From Lysobacteraceae bacterium (lineage in GTDB: Bacteria > Pseudomonadota > Gammaproteobacteria > Nevskiales > Nevskiaceae), in assembly GCA_013823855.1 (NCBI GenBank), contig PNMW01000015.1, forward strand, positions 1 to 64,000: a stretch of DNA of 64,000 bases, in the 5' to 3' direction. A program made the translations under genes and the position numbers. Shown piece after piece: positions 52,611-61,683 of this stretch; within the stretch, counting starts at the first letter, position 1; each line of letters opens with the position of its first letter. The notes beneath the pieces are model-generated. The model did not search any database. It saw only the letters and a list, made by a program, of their open reading frames with translations, and was not told where the DNA came from.

Positions 52611-52626
52611 AGCAACGGCCGTGCCA
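52611..52626 (-). promoter_or_regulatory. Sigma-54 promoter of the porin-nrtA-ntrB-nrtD operon
   Basis: Minus strand TGGCACGGCCGTTGCT, full match to TGGCACG-N4-TTGCW. Confidence 0.85.
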
Positions 52627-53202
52627 TGTATGCATGAAAGTTCCGAAACCTGCTTTGAAAAGCCGGTTCCAAGCCTTGCCGAACAAGGGTTTGGAGCGAA
52701 CTCGCGATTTGCCCGGGGCACGCGCCTGCGGTTTCGTGGGGGGCGGAACGGTCCTGAGCTGCCTCGTAGTACGCGCCTGAACATTCGATTGGCGCTCGAT
52801 TCGCACCGATGCGGATCGCGCTCAGCGCATTCGGCGTTCCATTCCGGTGCACGGATTCCGGAATGCCTTTCCGAGGGCCGCCATTCACGGCGACTGCGCA
52901 TCATGGCGACGAGGCACAGCAGCGTCGGCCCGGAAGCCGGCCCTCCGGGAGCCAGGCCGGAAAGCCCTTGCCGACCTGCGCACCTGATGGAATGGCAGGG
53001 GTGTGCCGCCCCGTACCGGTAGGAGACGATTCGCGACGGCTGCGCCCCGCTGCTCCTGGCAGGCTTCTTGCTGCCACTCCGATGGGCGTTATCGACGCCC
53101 GCAGCACGGCCATCGTCGCCCGAGCTACTCCGGACACCGAGGTCCCGTTCCCCCGCGTTTCGACGCGGGCGGGGTCCTCCACCACTGTCCGGACGTTTCG
53201 CC

Positions 53203-53313
53203 ATGCAGAATTCTTCGCCGCACGCGGTCCACCCGTTCGAGATCGCCGCGATCATCGCGGCGGCGCTGCTGCAGGTCGCTGCCACGGCCCTGTGGTTCAA
53301 GGACCTCGCCTGA
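53203..53313 (+). CDS. Small predicted membrane protein (36 aa)
   Basis: MQNSSPHAVHPFEIAAIIAAALLQVAATALWFKDLA: one TM segment; stop lies just upstream of the next gene. Confidence 0.4.
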   Translation: MQNSSPHAVHPFEIAAIIAAALLQVAATALWFKDLA

Positions 53314-53320
53314 GGGCCCG

Positions 53321-54988
53321 GTGCGCGCCGTGAACCGCCTGCTGGCCGTGCTGCTGCTCAGCCTTGCTGCGCTGCCATGCGCGGCGCTGGATGATGCCGT
53401 CGCGCAGGCCCTGAGCCTGGATCTGGCGGCCAGCCGGCTGGCCGCCGCCCCGCAGGCCGGATTCACCGTCTATGTCGGCAGCACGGCGCAGGACAGCCGC
53501 GTGCGTGAAGTCTGGGTGCAGGTCGACAGCCAGCCGCTGACCCGCTACCTGTTCTCGCCGCGCGAGGGCGATGCCCTCAGTGCCGGTGGCCTGCACGTGC
53601 TGCTGGCCGACACGCTGGCGCCGGGCCGGCACCGGATTCGTGCCCAGGCGGCCGCGGTCGGCCTCGATCCGCGCCGCGAGGACGACCGCAGCCGCGCCCA
53701 GGTCGAGATCCACATTGACCAAGGCGAGGCGCCGGTCGAGCTGGAGCTGTCGTGGAACGCCGCCGCCTATGTCGGCAAGGCGACGCTGACGGCCGTCGAA
53801 CTGCAGCGCAGCAGCGCAAGCCTGACACCGGCCGAGGCCGCCGGCGGCCGCTATGCCGCCGGTTCCAGCCGCGACCCGCGGCTGCGGGCGATCCGCTTCC
53901 TCGATGCCACCGGTCGCCGCTACGGTGCCGAGCGGGCGTTCCGCGCGCTGCAGCAGGCGCTGCCCGGACTGCCGCGCCCGGAGCTTGCGAACAGTGCCGA
54001 CCCGCCGCCGGCCCCTGCCGGCGATGACGAAACGCTGGCGGCGATCGGCGGCGCCAAGGGCTGCACCGAGATGCCGAACCTGGTCTGCGATCGCGTCAAC
54101 AGCACGCTCGGCTATGCGCTGCTCGATCAGGGCGAAGGCCTGAAGGCCGCCGATGCCTTCCGCCGGGTGCGCGCGCCCGGCCCGTATGCGACCTCGGCAC
54201 TGCTCGGCCTGGGCTGGGCGCTGCTGACCACTCCGGACGGCAAGGCGGCGGCGAAGGCCGAGCCGGTCGTCGAGCGGCCGGGACGCGAGCCGCGCCATCA
54301 GGTGCGGGTGATGAAGCCGAAGGAACACGCCGACGCGATCCGCGCGGCGCTGGTGCCGTGGATCGAGCTGATCGGCCGCGATCCGACCGATCCGGCGGTC
54401 CAGGAAGGGCAGATCGCGATCGCCTGGGCGCTCGCCGAACTCGGCGCCCAGGTGCAGGCGCAGGACTACTTCAACCGCGCGATCACGCAGCTGACCGACG
54501 TGCTCAAGCATGTCGAGAAGGCCAAGGCCGAGCTGGCGGTGACGCCGCTGCTGGCCGGGGTGATCGCCGATCCGCCCGGCGAAGCCTGGCACTGGCTGCT
54601 GGCCGACCGGCTGCCGGACCCGCGCTGGTGGGTGCTGCCGATCGGCGACGCGCCGGAAACCTTCCATCTCGAAGCGCTGCTGCAGCAGGCCGCGTTCCGC
54701 GAGCGGTTGCTGAGCCTGCGCGACCTGCACGAGGCGAGGGCGTCGCTGCGCAGCCAGCGCGAGCGCCTGGGCGCCGTCGGCAGTGCCGAGGCCGGCGCGC
54801 TGACGGCCGACATCGACCGCCTGCTGCCGGCCCTCGATGCCGGCATCGCCGAGCACAGCCGGCAGGTCGATCGCCTGGCGCTGGCGCAGCTGCTGGCGGT
54901 CAAGAAGCAGGCCCAGCAGGCGCTGGTCGAGGCGCGCTTCGGGCTGGTGCAGCTGTACGACCGGGCCGCCGAGGTCGCCGCGAAATGA
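53321..54988 (+). CDS. Exported TPR-like hypothetical protein of the ExbBD-associated cluster (GTG start)
   Basis: Signal peptide RLLAVLLLSLAALPCAALDD; NSTLGYALLDQGEGLKAADAFRRVRAPGPYATSALLGLGWALL; stop overlaps the next start. Confidence 0.75.
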   Translation: MRAVNRLLAVLLLSLAALPCAALDDAVAQALSLDLAASRLAAAPQAGFTVYVGSTAQDSRVREVWVQVDSQPLTRYLFSPREGDALSAGGLHVLLADTLAPGRHRIRAQAAAVGLDPRREDDRSRAQVEIHIDQGEAPVELELSWNAAAYVGKATLTAVELQRSSASLTPAEAAGGRYAAGSSRDPRLRAIRFLDATGRRYGAERAFRALQQALPGLPRPELANSADPPPAPAGDDETLAAIGGAKGCTEMPNLVCDRVNSTLGYALLDQGEGLKAADAFRRVRAPGPYATSALLGLGWALLTTPDGKAAAKAEPVVERPGREPRHQVRVMKPKEHADAIRAALVPWIELIGRDPTDPAVQEGQIAIAWALAELGAQVQAQDYFNRAITQLTDVLKHVEKAKAELAVTPLLAGVIADPPGEAWHWLLADRLPDPRWWVLPIGDAPETFHLEALLQQAAFRERLLSLRDLHEARASLRSQRERLGAVGSAEAGALTADIDRLLPALDAGIAEHSRQVDRLALAQLLAVKKQAQQALVEARFGLVQLYDRAAEVAAK

Positions 54989-57852
54989 GCCGGAACCGAC
55001 TTTCACCGCTGCTGCTGGTCGCCGCGCTGGCGGCCGGCCCTGGGCCGCTGCCGGCCGCCGAGCCGGTGTCGACGGTCGGCTCGACCACCGAGACCAACGG
55101 TCTCGAACGCAATGGCCGCTTCGTGGTGCGCACGCCCGCGATCCTGCGGCCCGGCATGCAGCAGGCGGTGCCGCCGAACGTGCTGGCGGCGATCGCCCAG
55201 TACGACCGCATCCTGGAAATTCCGACCAGCGCCGCCAACCGGGCCGAGGCGCTGCGCCGCGGTGCCGATCTGCGCGTGCAGCTCGCCGATGTCGACGGCG
55301 AGCCGAACCTGCCGGTGCTGCGCAAGGCGATCGCCATGTACCAGGCGCTGCTGCGCGAAGCGCCGGACTATCCGCTCAACGATCGCGCGCTGTACCAGCT
55401 GGCGCGCGCGCAGCAGGCGGTCGGCGAGGTCGATGCCGCGATTGTCAGCCTGCAGGCGCTTGGCGAGCGCTATCCGTATTCGTTCCGCACGCCGGATGGC
55501 GTGTTCCGCGCCGGCGAGCTGCTGTTCCAGCGCAACCGCTTCGCCGAGGCCGAACCGGCCTACCGGCAGGTGCTGGCGCAGGGCCCGTCGACGCCGTACT
55601 TCGAGCCGGCGCAGTACAAGTTCGGCTGGACCCTGTTGCGCCAGGGCAAGCACGCCGAGGCGCTGACGCCGTTCTTCGCGATCCTCGATCGCGAACTACC
55701 ACCGGGCACCCTCGAAGACCCGAGCCAGGCGCTGGCGGCGCTGGCGCCGGCGCAGGCCGAAGTGGTGCGCGACGTGCTCAAGGTCAGCGGCCGCGCGCTG
55801 GCCGCGCTCGGTGGCGGCAGCAGCCTGAACAGCCGCTTCGAGCAGGCCGGCGGCGAGCCGCGCTACGCCACCTTGCTCTACGCGGCGCTGGCCGCGCAGC
55901 TGCTCGAACAGCAGCGCTACACCGATGCCGCCGAGGTCGACCTGGCCTTCGTCGCGCGCCATCCGCAGCATCCTCGGGCGCCGGAATTCGAGACCCGGGC
56001 GATGGCCGCCTACCAGCAGGGCGGCTTCACCGAGCTGCTGATCGCCGCCAAGGGGCGCTACGTCGAGCGCTATGCGCCGGGCAGCGCCTACTGGGGCAGC
56101 ACTGCGCCGAGCGCCGAGGTGCTGGCGGCGCTGAAGGGCAATCTGGCCGATCTGGCCCGCCACCACCACGCGCTGGCGCAGGCCCGGCCGGCCGCCGAAG
56201 CGGCGGCGCGCAAGGCCGATTTCGCCGCCGCCGCCGCCGGCTACGCGCGGATCCTGGCGCTGTTCCCGGACGATCCCGAGGCCGCCGGGCTGGCGCTGCT
56301 GGAGGCCGATGCGCTGTTCGACGGCGGCCAGATCGAGGCCGCCGCGCGGCAATACGAGCGCGCCGCCTACGAGCTGCCGGGCAGCAAGACCGCGAAGCAG
56401 TCGCCGGCGACCGCGCTGGCCGCCGTGCAGGCCTGGCAGCAGCTGGCCCGGGACAGCGCCGAGCCGGCGAAGGCGGCGGCACTGCGCGAATCGGTGCGCG
56501 CCTCGCTGCGCCTGGCCGACCAATTCCCGGCCCATCCGCAATGGGCGCTGAGCCTGACCCGTGCTGCCGGCGACCTGCTGGCGCTGCACGACCCGGATGC
56601 CGCGTTCACCGTTGCCAGCCGGGTGCTGGCGGCACGGCCGCCGGCCGCGCCCGAGCTGCGCCGCGAGATGCTCGGCGTGGTCGCCGATGCCCGCTACAGC
56701 CAGAAAAACTACGCCGCCGCCGAAAGCGCCTACGGCGATCTGCTCAAGCTGCTGCCCGGCAACGATCCGCAGCGATCGCTGGTGGCCGAGCGGCTGGCGC
56801 GCTCGGTCTACGAACAAGCGGTGGTCGCCCGCGATGGCGGTGACCTGAAGACCGCCGCCGCGGCCTTCCAGAGGGTCGGCGCGGTGGTGCCGGATTCCGA
56901 GATCCGCGCCGCCGCCGACTACGACGCCGCCTCGGCCTGGGTCGAGCTGCAGGACTGGCGCAATGCCGCGCGCAGCCTCGAAGCGTTCCGCGGCCGCTAT
57001 CCCGGACACGCGCTGGTCGTCGATGCCGAAAAGAAGCTCGCCGTGGTCTACACCCGCGACAACCAGCCGGCGCGTTCGGCCGCCGTCTATGCCGTGCTGG
57101 CCGAGCGCGAGGCGCTGGGCGAGGAACTGCGCCGCGACGCGCTGTGGCTGTCGGCCAGCGATTACCGCCGTGCCGGCGACAGCCGTGCCGCCTCGGCACA
57201 GTTCGAGCGCTATGCGACGCGCTTTCCGCAGCCGCTCGATCGCGCCCAGCAAGCGCGCCGCAACCTGGCCGACATCGCCCGGCTGCAGCTGCGCGATCCG
57301 GCCCGCCAGCAGTTCTGGCTGCAGGCGATCGTCGACGCCGATGGTCCGGCCGGGCCGAAGGCCGCCGACACGCCGGCCCGCCAGCTGGCGGCGCAGGCCA
57401 GCCTCGAACTCGGTCAGGCCAGTGCCGCGCGCGCCGCGCTGCTGCGCCTCGGCCTGCCGCTGGACGCCAGCCTGGCCGCGCGCCGCGCGGCGATCGAAGC
57501 GGCGGTGCGCCAGCTCGATCGCGCCGCCGCCTACGGCTACGCCGAGGTGACCACCGCGGCGACCCACGAACTGGCCACCGTCTGGCGCGATTTCGGCCGC
57601 GCGATCATCAAGTCCGATCGGCCGGCCGGCCTGTCGGCCGAGGCGCTGGAGCAGTACCAGCTACTGCTCGAGGAACAGGCCGACAGCTTCGATGAAAAGG
57701 CGATGAAGGCCTATGAGGCCAATCTCGCCTACCTGCGTCAGGGCGTGTGGAACGACTGGGTCCGGAAGAGCAGCCTCGCGCTCAGCGAGATCGCGCCGGC
57801 CCGCTATGGCAAGAACGTGCGTCTGGAGGACCGTTATGACGCCATCCATTAA
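54985..57852 (+). CDS. Large periplasmic tetratricopeptide-repeat protein
   Basis: Multiple TPR-like units (YQLARAQQAVGEVDAAIVSLQALGERYPYSF; AEPAYRQVLAQGPSTPYFEPAQYKFGWTLLRQGKHAEAL); signal peptide; ATGA overlap upstream. Confidence 0.88.
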   Translation: MSRNRLSPLLLVAALAAGPGPLPAAEPVSTVGSTTETNGLERNGRFVVRTPAILRPGMQQAVPPNVLAAIAQYDRILEIPTSAANRAEALRRGADLRVQLADVDGEPNLPVLRKAIAMYQALLREAPDYPLNDRALYQLARAQQAVGEVDAAIVSLQALGERYPYSFRTPDGVFRAGELLFQRNRFAEAEPAYRQVLAQGPSTPYFEPAQYKFGWTLLRQGKHAEALTPFFAILDRELPPGTLEDPSQALAALAPAQAEVVRDVLKVSGRALAALGGGSSLNSRFEQAGGEPRYATLLYAALAAQLLEQQRYTDAAEVDLAFVARHPQHPRAPEFETRAMAAYQQGGFTELLIAAKGRYVERYAPGSAYWGSTAPSAEVLAALKGNLADLARHHHALAQARPAAEAAARKADFAAAAAGYARILALFPDDPEAAGLALLEADALFDGGQIEAAARQYERAAYELPGSKTAKQSPATALAAVQAWQQLARDSAEPAKAAALRESVRASLRLADQFPAHPQWALSLTRAAGDLLALHDPDAAFTVASRVLAARPPAAPELRREMLGVVADARYSQKNYAAAESAYGDLLKLLPGNDPQRSLVAERLARSVYEQAVVARDGGDLKTAAAAFQRVGAVVPDSEIRAAADYDAASAWVELQDWRNAARSLEAFRGRYPGHALVVDAEKKLAVVYTRDNQPARSAAVYAVLAEREALGEELRRDALWLSASDYRRAGDSRAASAQFERYATRFPQPLDRAQQARRNLADIARLQLRDPARQQFWLQAIVDADGPAGPKAADTPARQLAAQASLELGQASAARAALLRLGLPLDASLAARRAAIEAAVRQLDRAAAYGYAEVTTAATHELATVWRDFGRAIIKSDRPAGLSAEALEQYQLLLEEQADSFDEKAMKAYEANLAYLRQGVWNDWVRKSSLALSEIAPARYGKNVRLEDRYDAIH

Positions 57853-58507
57853 GGCGGCGCTGGTCGCCGTGATCGCCACCGCCCTGCTCGCCGGCTGCAG
57901 TGCGCCGGCACGCCGGCCGGTGGCGCCGCGCGGGCCGGTGGAGCGCGCCACGCTTCCGGCGCCGGTGCCGGCGCCAATTCTGGCGCCACCGGCCAACGGC
58001 AAGCCGCCGGCCGACGAGCGCTTCCGCAATGCACTGGGGCTGATGGAGGACCATCGGCCGCAGGAAGCGCAGGCGGCGCTGCAAAGCCTGCTGAAGGACT
58101 ATCCCGACCTGTCCGGCCCGCTGACCGATGCCGGCATCCTCTACGCGCATGCCCGGCAGCGCGACAAGGCGCTGGCCCATTTCGAACGCGCGATCAAGGC
58201 CAATCCGGCCAATGTCGTGGCGCTGAACTGGAGCGGCGCGCTGTATCGCGAGGCCGGCGATCACGCCCGGGCCGAGAAGGCCTGGCAGCAGGCGCTGGCG
58301 GTGAAGCCGGACTATCCGGCCGCCGCCCTCAATCTGGCGATCCTCTACGACGTGTCGATGCGCCGCCCGGCCGATGCGCTGGTCTTCTACCGCCGCTATC
58401 AGCAACTGATCGGCCACGAGGACCTGATCGTCACCGCCTGGGTGCGCGATCTCGAAGGCCGGCCGGCGCAGCTTGCCAGCGCCGCCGGCGACGGGGTGGG
58501 GCGATGA
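57836..58507 (+). CDS. TPR lipoprotein
   Basis: Lipobox ALLAGCSA; AGILYAHARQRDKALAHFERAIKANPANVVALNWSGALYREAGDHARAEKAWQQALAVKPDYPAAALNLAILYD. Confidence 0.88.
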   Translation: MTPSIKAALVAVIATALLAGCSAPARRPVAPRGPVERATLPAPVPAPILAPPANGKPPADERFRNALGLMEDHRPQEAQAALQSLLKDYPDLSGPLTDAGILYAHARQRDKALAHFERAIKANPANVVALNWSGALYREAGDHARAEKAWQQALAVKPDYPAAALNLAILYDVSMRRPADALVFYRRYQQLIGHEDLIVTAWVRDLEGRPAQLASAAGDGVGR

Positions 58508-58818
58508 CCCGCCGGGCGCTGCCGGGCGCCGTCGCGCTGCTGCTGGCCTCGCTGCTGGCTAGGGCCGCAGCGCCGGTGGCCGCGCCGCCCGCCGAGCCGC
58601 TGCCGGCCGGCGCCACCATCGTCGGCGACAGCGACGCGGCGATCGGCCTCTACCTGACGCCATGGAAGGACGAGGAGCCGCTGCCGCCGGGCCGCAATCC
58701 GTCGAACTTCACGGTCGAGGCGGCGCCGGCCGATGCGGCCGCCGATCGCGCCCGCATCGAAGGGCTCGACAGCATCGACGGCTACCGGCGCGCCCATCGC
58801 CACTCCTACGGCAACTGA
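58504..58818 (+). CDS. Small exported hypothetical protein of the cluster
   Basis: Signal peptide; ATGA overlap with the upstream TPR gene; IGLYLTPWKDEEPLPPGRNPSNFTVE. Confidence 0.7.
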   Translation: MTRRALPGAVALLLASLLARAAAPVAAPPAEPLPAGATIVGDSDAAIGLYLTPWKDEEPLPPGRNPSNFTVEAAPADAAADRARIEGLDSIDGYRRAHRHSYGN

Positions 58819-58839
58819 ACTCCCGCGAGGCAAGCCCGC

Positions 58840-59505
58840 ATGTCATTCCCGAGCGTGATCATCCATTTCTTCCAGCAGGGCGGGGTGTTCATGTACCCGA
58901 TCGCCGTGGTGCTGCTGGCCGTGGTCGCGGTGACCGTCGAACGCCTGGCATTCCTGCTGCCGGCCGAGCGCGAGAACCGCGCGCTGCTGCGGGCGCTGGC
59001 GCCGCTGATGGCGCGCGGCGACCTGCAGGCGATCGACACCCTGCTCGGCGCCTCGCCGGCGGCCATCGCCCGGGTGCTCGAAGCCGCCGTGGCGCGCGCC
59101 CGGGTCGACAGCCGGCGCAGCGAGCTGGAGATCGCCACCGAACAGGGCCTGATGGACGTGCTGCCGGCGATCGAGAGCCGTACCCACTACCTGGCCACGC
59201 TGTCGAACATGTCGACCCTGCTCGGCCTGCTCGGCACCGTGCTCGGCCTGATCGGTGCCTTCGCCGCGCTCGGCGCTGCCGATCCGGCGCAGAAGGCGGA
59301 CCTGCTGTCGTCCGGGGTTTCGGAAGCGATGAACTGCACCGCCTTCGGCCTGATGGTGGCGATCCCGGCGCTGTTCCTGCACGCCCACATGCAGAGTCGC
59401 ACGACCCGGCTGATCGACAGCCTGGAATCGGTCTGCTCGCGCTTCGTCAGCGCGATCAGCGGCCGGCCCCCGGCGGCCATCGCCGCTGCCGGCATCACCG
59501 CCTGA
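58840..59505 (+). CDS. MotA/TolQ/ExbB proton channel family protein
   Basis: FFQQGGVFMYPIAVVLLAVVAVTVERL; LATLSNMSTLLGLLGTVLGLIGAFAAL; GVSEAMNCTAFGLMVAIPALFLHA. Confidence 0.93.
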   Translation: MSFPSVIIHFFQQGGVFMYPIAVVLLAVVAVTVERLAFLLPAERENRALLRALAPLMARGDLQAIDTLLGASPAAIARVLEAAVARARVDSRRSELEIATEQGLMDVLPAIESRTHYLATLSNMSTLLGLLGTVLGLIGAFAALGAADPAQKADLLSSGVSEAMNCTAFGLMVAIPALFLHAHMQSRTTRLIDSLESVCSRFVSAISGRPPAAIAAAGITA

Positions 59506-59514
59506 GCCGCGGCG

Positions 59515-60069
59515 ATGCGCGACGCCGCAGCCACCTTCGATGACGCCGACGACGAGGCCCGGCCCCAAGGCCGCCGCGCCCGCCGGCTGCGCCGCCAGCT
59601 GCGCCTGCAGCGCGATGACGAGCTGAACATCGTGTCGATGATCGACGTCTTCGCGGTGCTGATGTTCTTCCTGCTGGTCACCTCGTCGATCAGCGCCGCG
59701 CGTCTGAACGTGCTGGCGCTGGATCTGCCGGCCCGGGCCGCGCAGGCTGACGCCGCGCCGGCGCGACGGCCGAGCATTCGCCTGCTCGAGACGGCGCTGC
59801 TGGCCGACATCGGCGACGGCCGCGTGCAGCGGCTGGACGTGACGGACGCGCCGCGCCTGGCCGCGCTGCTGCTGCGCGCCAGGCAGCGGGCGCCGCGGCA
59901 GGACGGCATCGACCTGCTGGTGGCACCGGACGTCGCCTACGACCGGGTGGTGGCGGTGATCGACGCGATGCGCGCGGTGACTCCGCAGGCGATCGCCGCC
60001 GGCTTTCCCGGCGAGCTGTTCCCGAAGCTCGCGATCGGCGAAGCGGTCGCCGAGGGCGCCCGGCGGTGA
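59515..60069 (+). CDS. ExbD/TolR family protein
   Basis: ELNIVSMIDVFAVLMFFLLVTSSI. Confidence 0.88.
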   Translation: MRDAAATFDDADDEARPQGRRARRLRRQLRLQRDDELNIVSMIDVFAVLMFFLLVTSSISAARLNVLALDLPARAAQADAAPARRPSIRLLETALLADIGDGRVQRLDVTDAPRLAALLLRARQRAPRQDGIDLLVAPDVAYDRVVAVIDAMRAVTPQAIAAGFPGELFPKLAIGEAVAEGARR

Positions 60070-60536
60070 GTTCGAAGCGGCGCCTGCGCCGCGATCAGCG
60101 CCACCTGCGCAGCGGCGGCGCCGCGGTGCTCAACATCGTGTCGCTGATCGACGTGTTCGCGATCCTGGTGTTCTATCTGCTGGTCAACGCGCTGACCGTC
60201 GAAACCCTGCCGGTGCCGTCGGTGCTGAAGCTGCCGGATTCCGAAGCCCGTGCGGCGCCGACGGCGGCGCTGGCGATCAGCATCAGCGAACAGGAGATCC
60301 GCCTCGATGGCCGGCTGGTCGGCCGGGTCGATGATCCGCAGGCGGCGCGCCAGCTGCAGGCCGCGCTGCAGGCTGCCGCTCCCGGCGTCGATGCCGAGAT
60401 CAACATCGTCGCCGACAAGCGCCTGCCGTTCCGGGTGCTGAAGGCGGTGATGTCGGCCTGCACCGAGGCGCGCTACCCGCACGTGTCGCTGGCGGTGATC
60501 GAGAAGGCGGCAGCGCGGCCGGCGGGGGGCGCATGA
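60066..60536 (+). CDS. ExbD/TolR family protein
   Basis: VLNIVSLIDVFAILVFYLLVNALT; overlaps its neighbours by 4 nt. Confidence 0.88.
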   Translation: MSSKRRLRRDQRHLRSGGAAVLNIVSLIDVFAILVFYLLVNALTVETLPVPSVLKLPDSEARAAPTAALAISISEQEIRLDGRLVGRVDDPQAARQLQAALQAAAPGVDAEINIVADKRLPFRVLKAVMSACTEARYPHVSLAVIEKAAARPAGGA

Positions 60537-61492
60537 CGGCCGTGTTCCGGCCGGCGCTGTCGCCGGCGATCGTGCCCGACGGCGATCGTTACGGTCTGGT
60601 CACCGAGGCCGATCGCCGCTTCCGGCGCATCGTCGCCCGCTTCGGGCTGCCGATGCTGGCCTTCGCGATCGCCGTGCCGCTGCTGCATCCGGAGCAGGCA
60701 CTGCCGCCCGCGCCGTCGCCGCGGACGCTGCATCGCGTCGAACTGCTGCCGCCGCCGGTGCCCGTACCGAAGCCGATGCCGATGCCGCAAGCGGTGCCGC
60801 CGAAGCCGCTGCCGGCGCCGACGGCCCGCAGTACGCCGGCACCCGCGGCAGCGGCTGCAGCACCGGCGGCGCCCGGCAGCGCCCGGGCCCGTGCCGAGGC
60901 CGCCGGCCTGATGCAGCTGCGGGAGCAGCTGGCGGCGATCAGCGAGCGCAGCGTCGTTTCCATCGAACGGCCGCAGGCGGTGATCGGCGGCGGCCGGCCG
61001 GCGTCGGCCACGGCCCGTGGTGCCGCGCTGGCCGCCGGTGCGGCGGCGAGCAGTGGCGGCGCTGCCGGCATCGGCCGCAGCGGGGTCAGTCAGGGGGCTG
61101 CGGTCGGCGATCTTGGTGCGCGGCGCACCGCTCGCGTGCAGGCCGCAGCTGGCATCGGCAGCGGCGCGCCGGCCGGCAGCGGCAAGGGACGCGCAGCCGG
61201 TCGCAGCCTGGAGGACATCCAGCTCGGCTTCGATCGCAGCAAGCACGCCTTCAACGCGATCTTCGGTCGTGCCGCGCGCGAGACCGTCGGCCTGCGCGCC
61301 GGCCGCATCGTGGTCAGCCTGACGGTGGCGCCCGATGGCTCGGTGACGCGCTGCGAGCTGGTTTCCAGCGCTTTCGGCGATCCCGCGCTCGAACAGAAGC
61401 TGCTGCGGCAGATTCGCCAGATGAACTTCGGCGCTCGCGAGGTGCCCAGCTACACGGTGCCGAGCTACCCGATCGACTACCTGCCGTCCTGA
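60533..61492 (+). CDS. TonB-like protein with AgmX/PglI-type C-terminal domain
   Basis: TM plus Pro-rich region PPPVPVPKPMPMPQAVPPKPLPAP; C-terminal AGRIVVSLTVAPDGSVTRCELVSSAFGDPALEQKLLRQIRQMNFGA. Confidence 0.82.
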   Translation: MTAVFRPALSPAIVPDGDRYGLVTEADRRFRRIVARFGLPMLAFAIAVPLLHPEQALPPAPSPRTLHRVELLPPPVPVPKPMPMPQAVPPKPLPAPTARSTPAPAAAAAAPAAPGSARARAEAAGLMQLREQLAAISERSVVSIERPQAVIGGGRPASATARGAALAAGAAASSGGAAGIGRSGVSQGAAVGDLGARRTARVQAAAGIGSGAPAGSGKGRAAGRSLEDIQLGFDRSKHAFNAIFGRAARETVGLRAGRIVVSLTVAPDGSVTRCELVSSAFGDPALEQKLLRQIRQMNFGAREVPSYTVPSYPIDYLPS

Positions 61493-61603
61493 TTCGTGCA
61501 TCGATAGCCGAGTTCTGGCACGTCGATTGCTGTAACCAATACAGATGTTCGCTGCCTGAACAGTTTCGATCGGCCAACGACGCCTGATCATCGGACTACG
61601 AAG

Positions 61604-61651
61604 TCCACGCGCGAAGAGATCGCAGATCTCCCCGCGCGTGGATTTTTTTTT
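61604..61651 (+). terminator. Strong intrinsic terminator after the TPR/ExbBD cluster
   Basis: TCCACGCGCG-aa-GAGATC-gca-GATCTC-cc-CGCGCGTGGA-TTTTTTTTT. Confidence 0.9.
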
Positions 61652-61683
61652 TGCCCTTTGCAGATCAAGCCTTCCGGAGCCTT

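Noticed and set aside
52797-52853. Possible second NtrC site upstream of the porin-nrt sigma-54 promoter
   Set aside because: Only separated half-sites (GCACC at 52803 and GGTGC at 52846); spacing does not match the NtrC dyad.
52596-53300. 234-aa minus-strand ORF between the nitrate porin leader and the TPR cluster
   Set aside because: Runs across the sigma-54 promoter region; Arg/Ser/Gly-rich shadow-like sequence without motifs.
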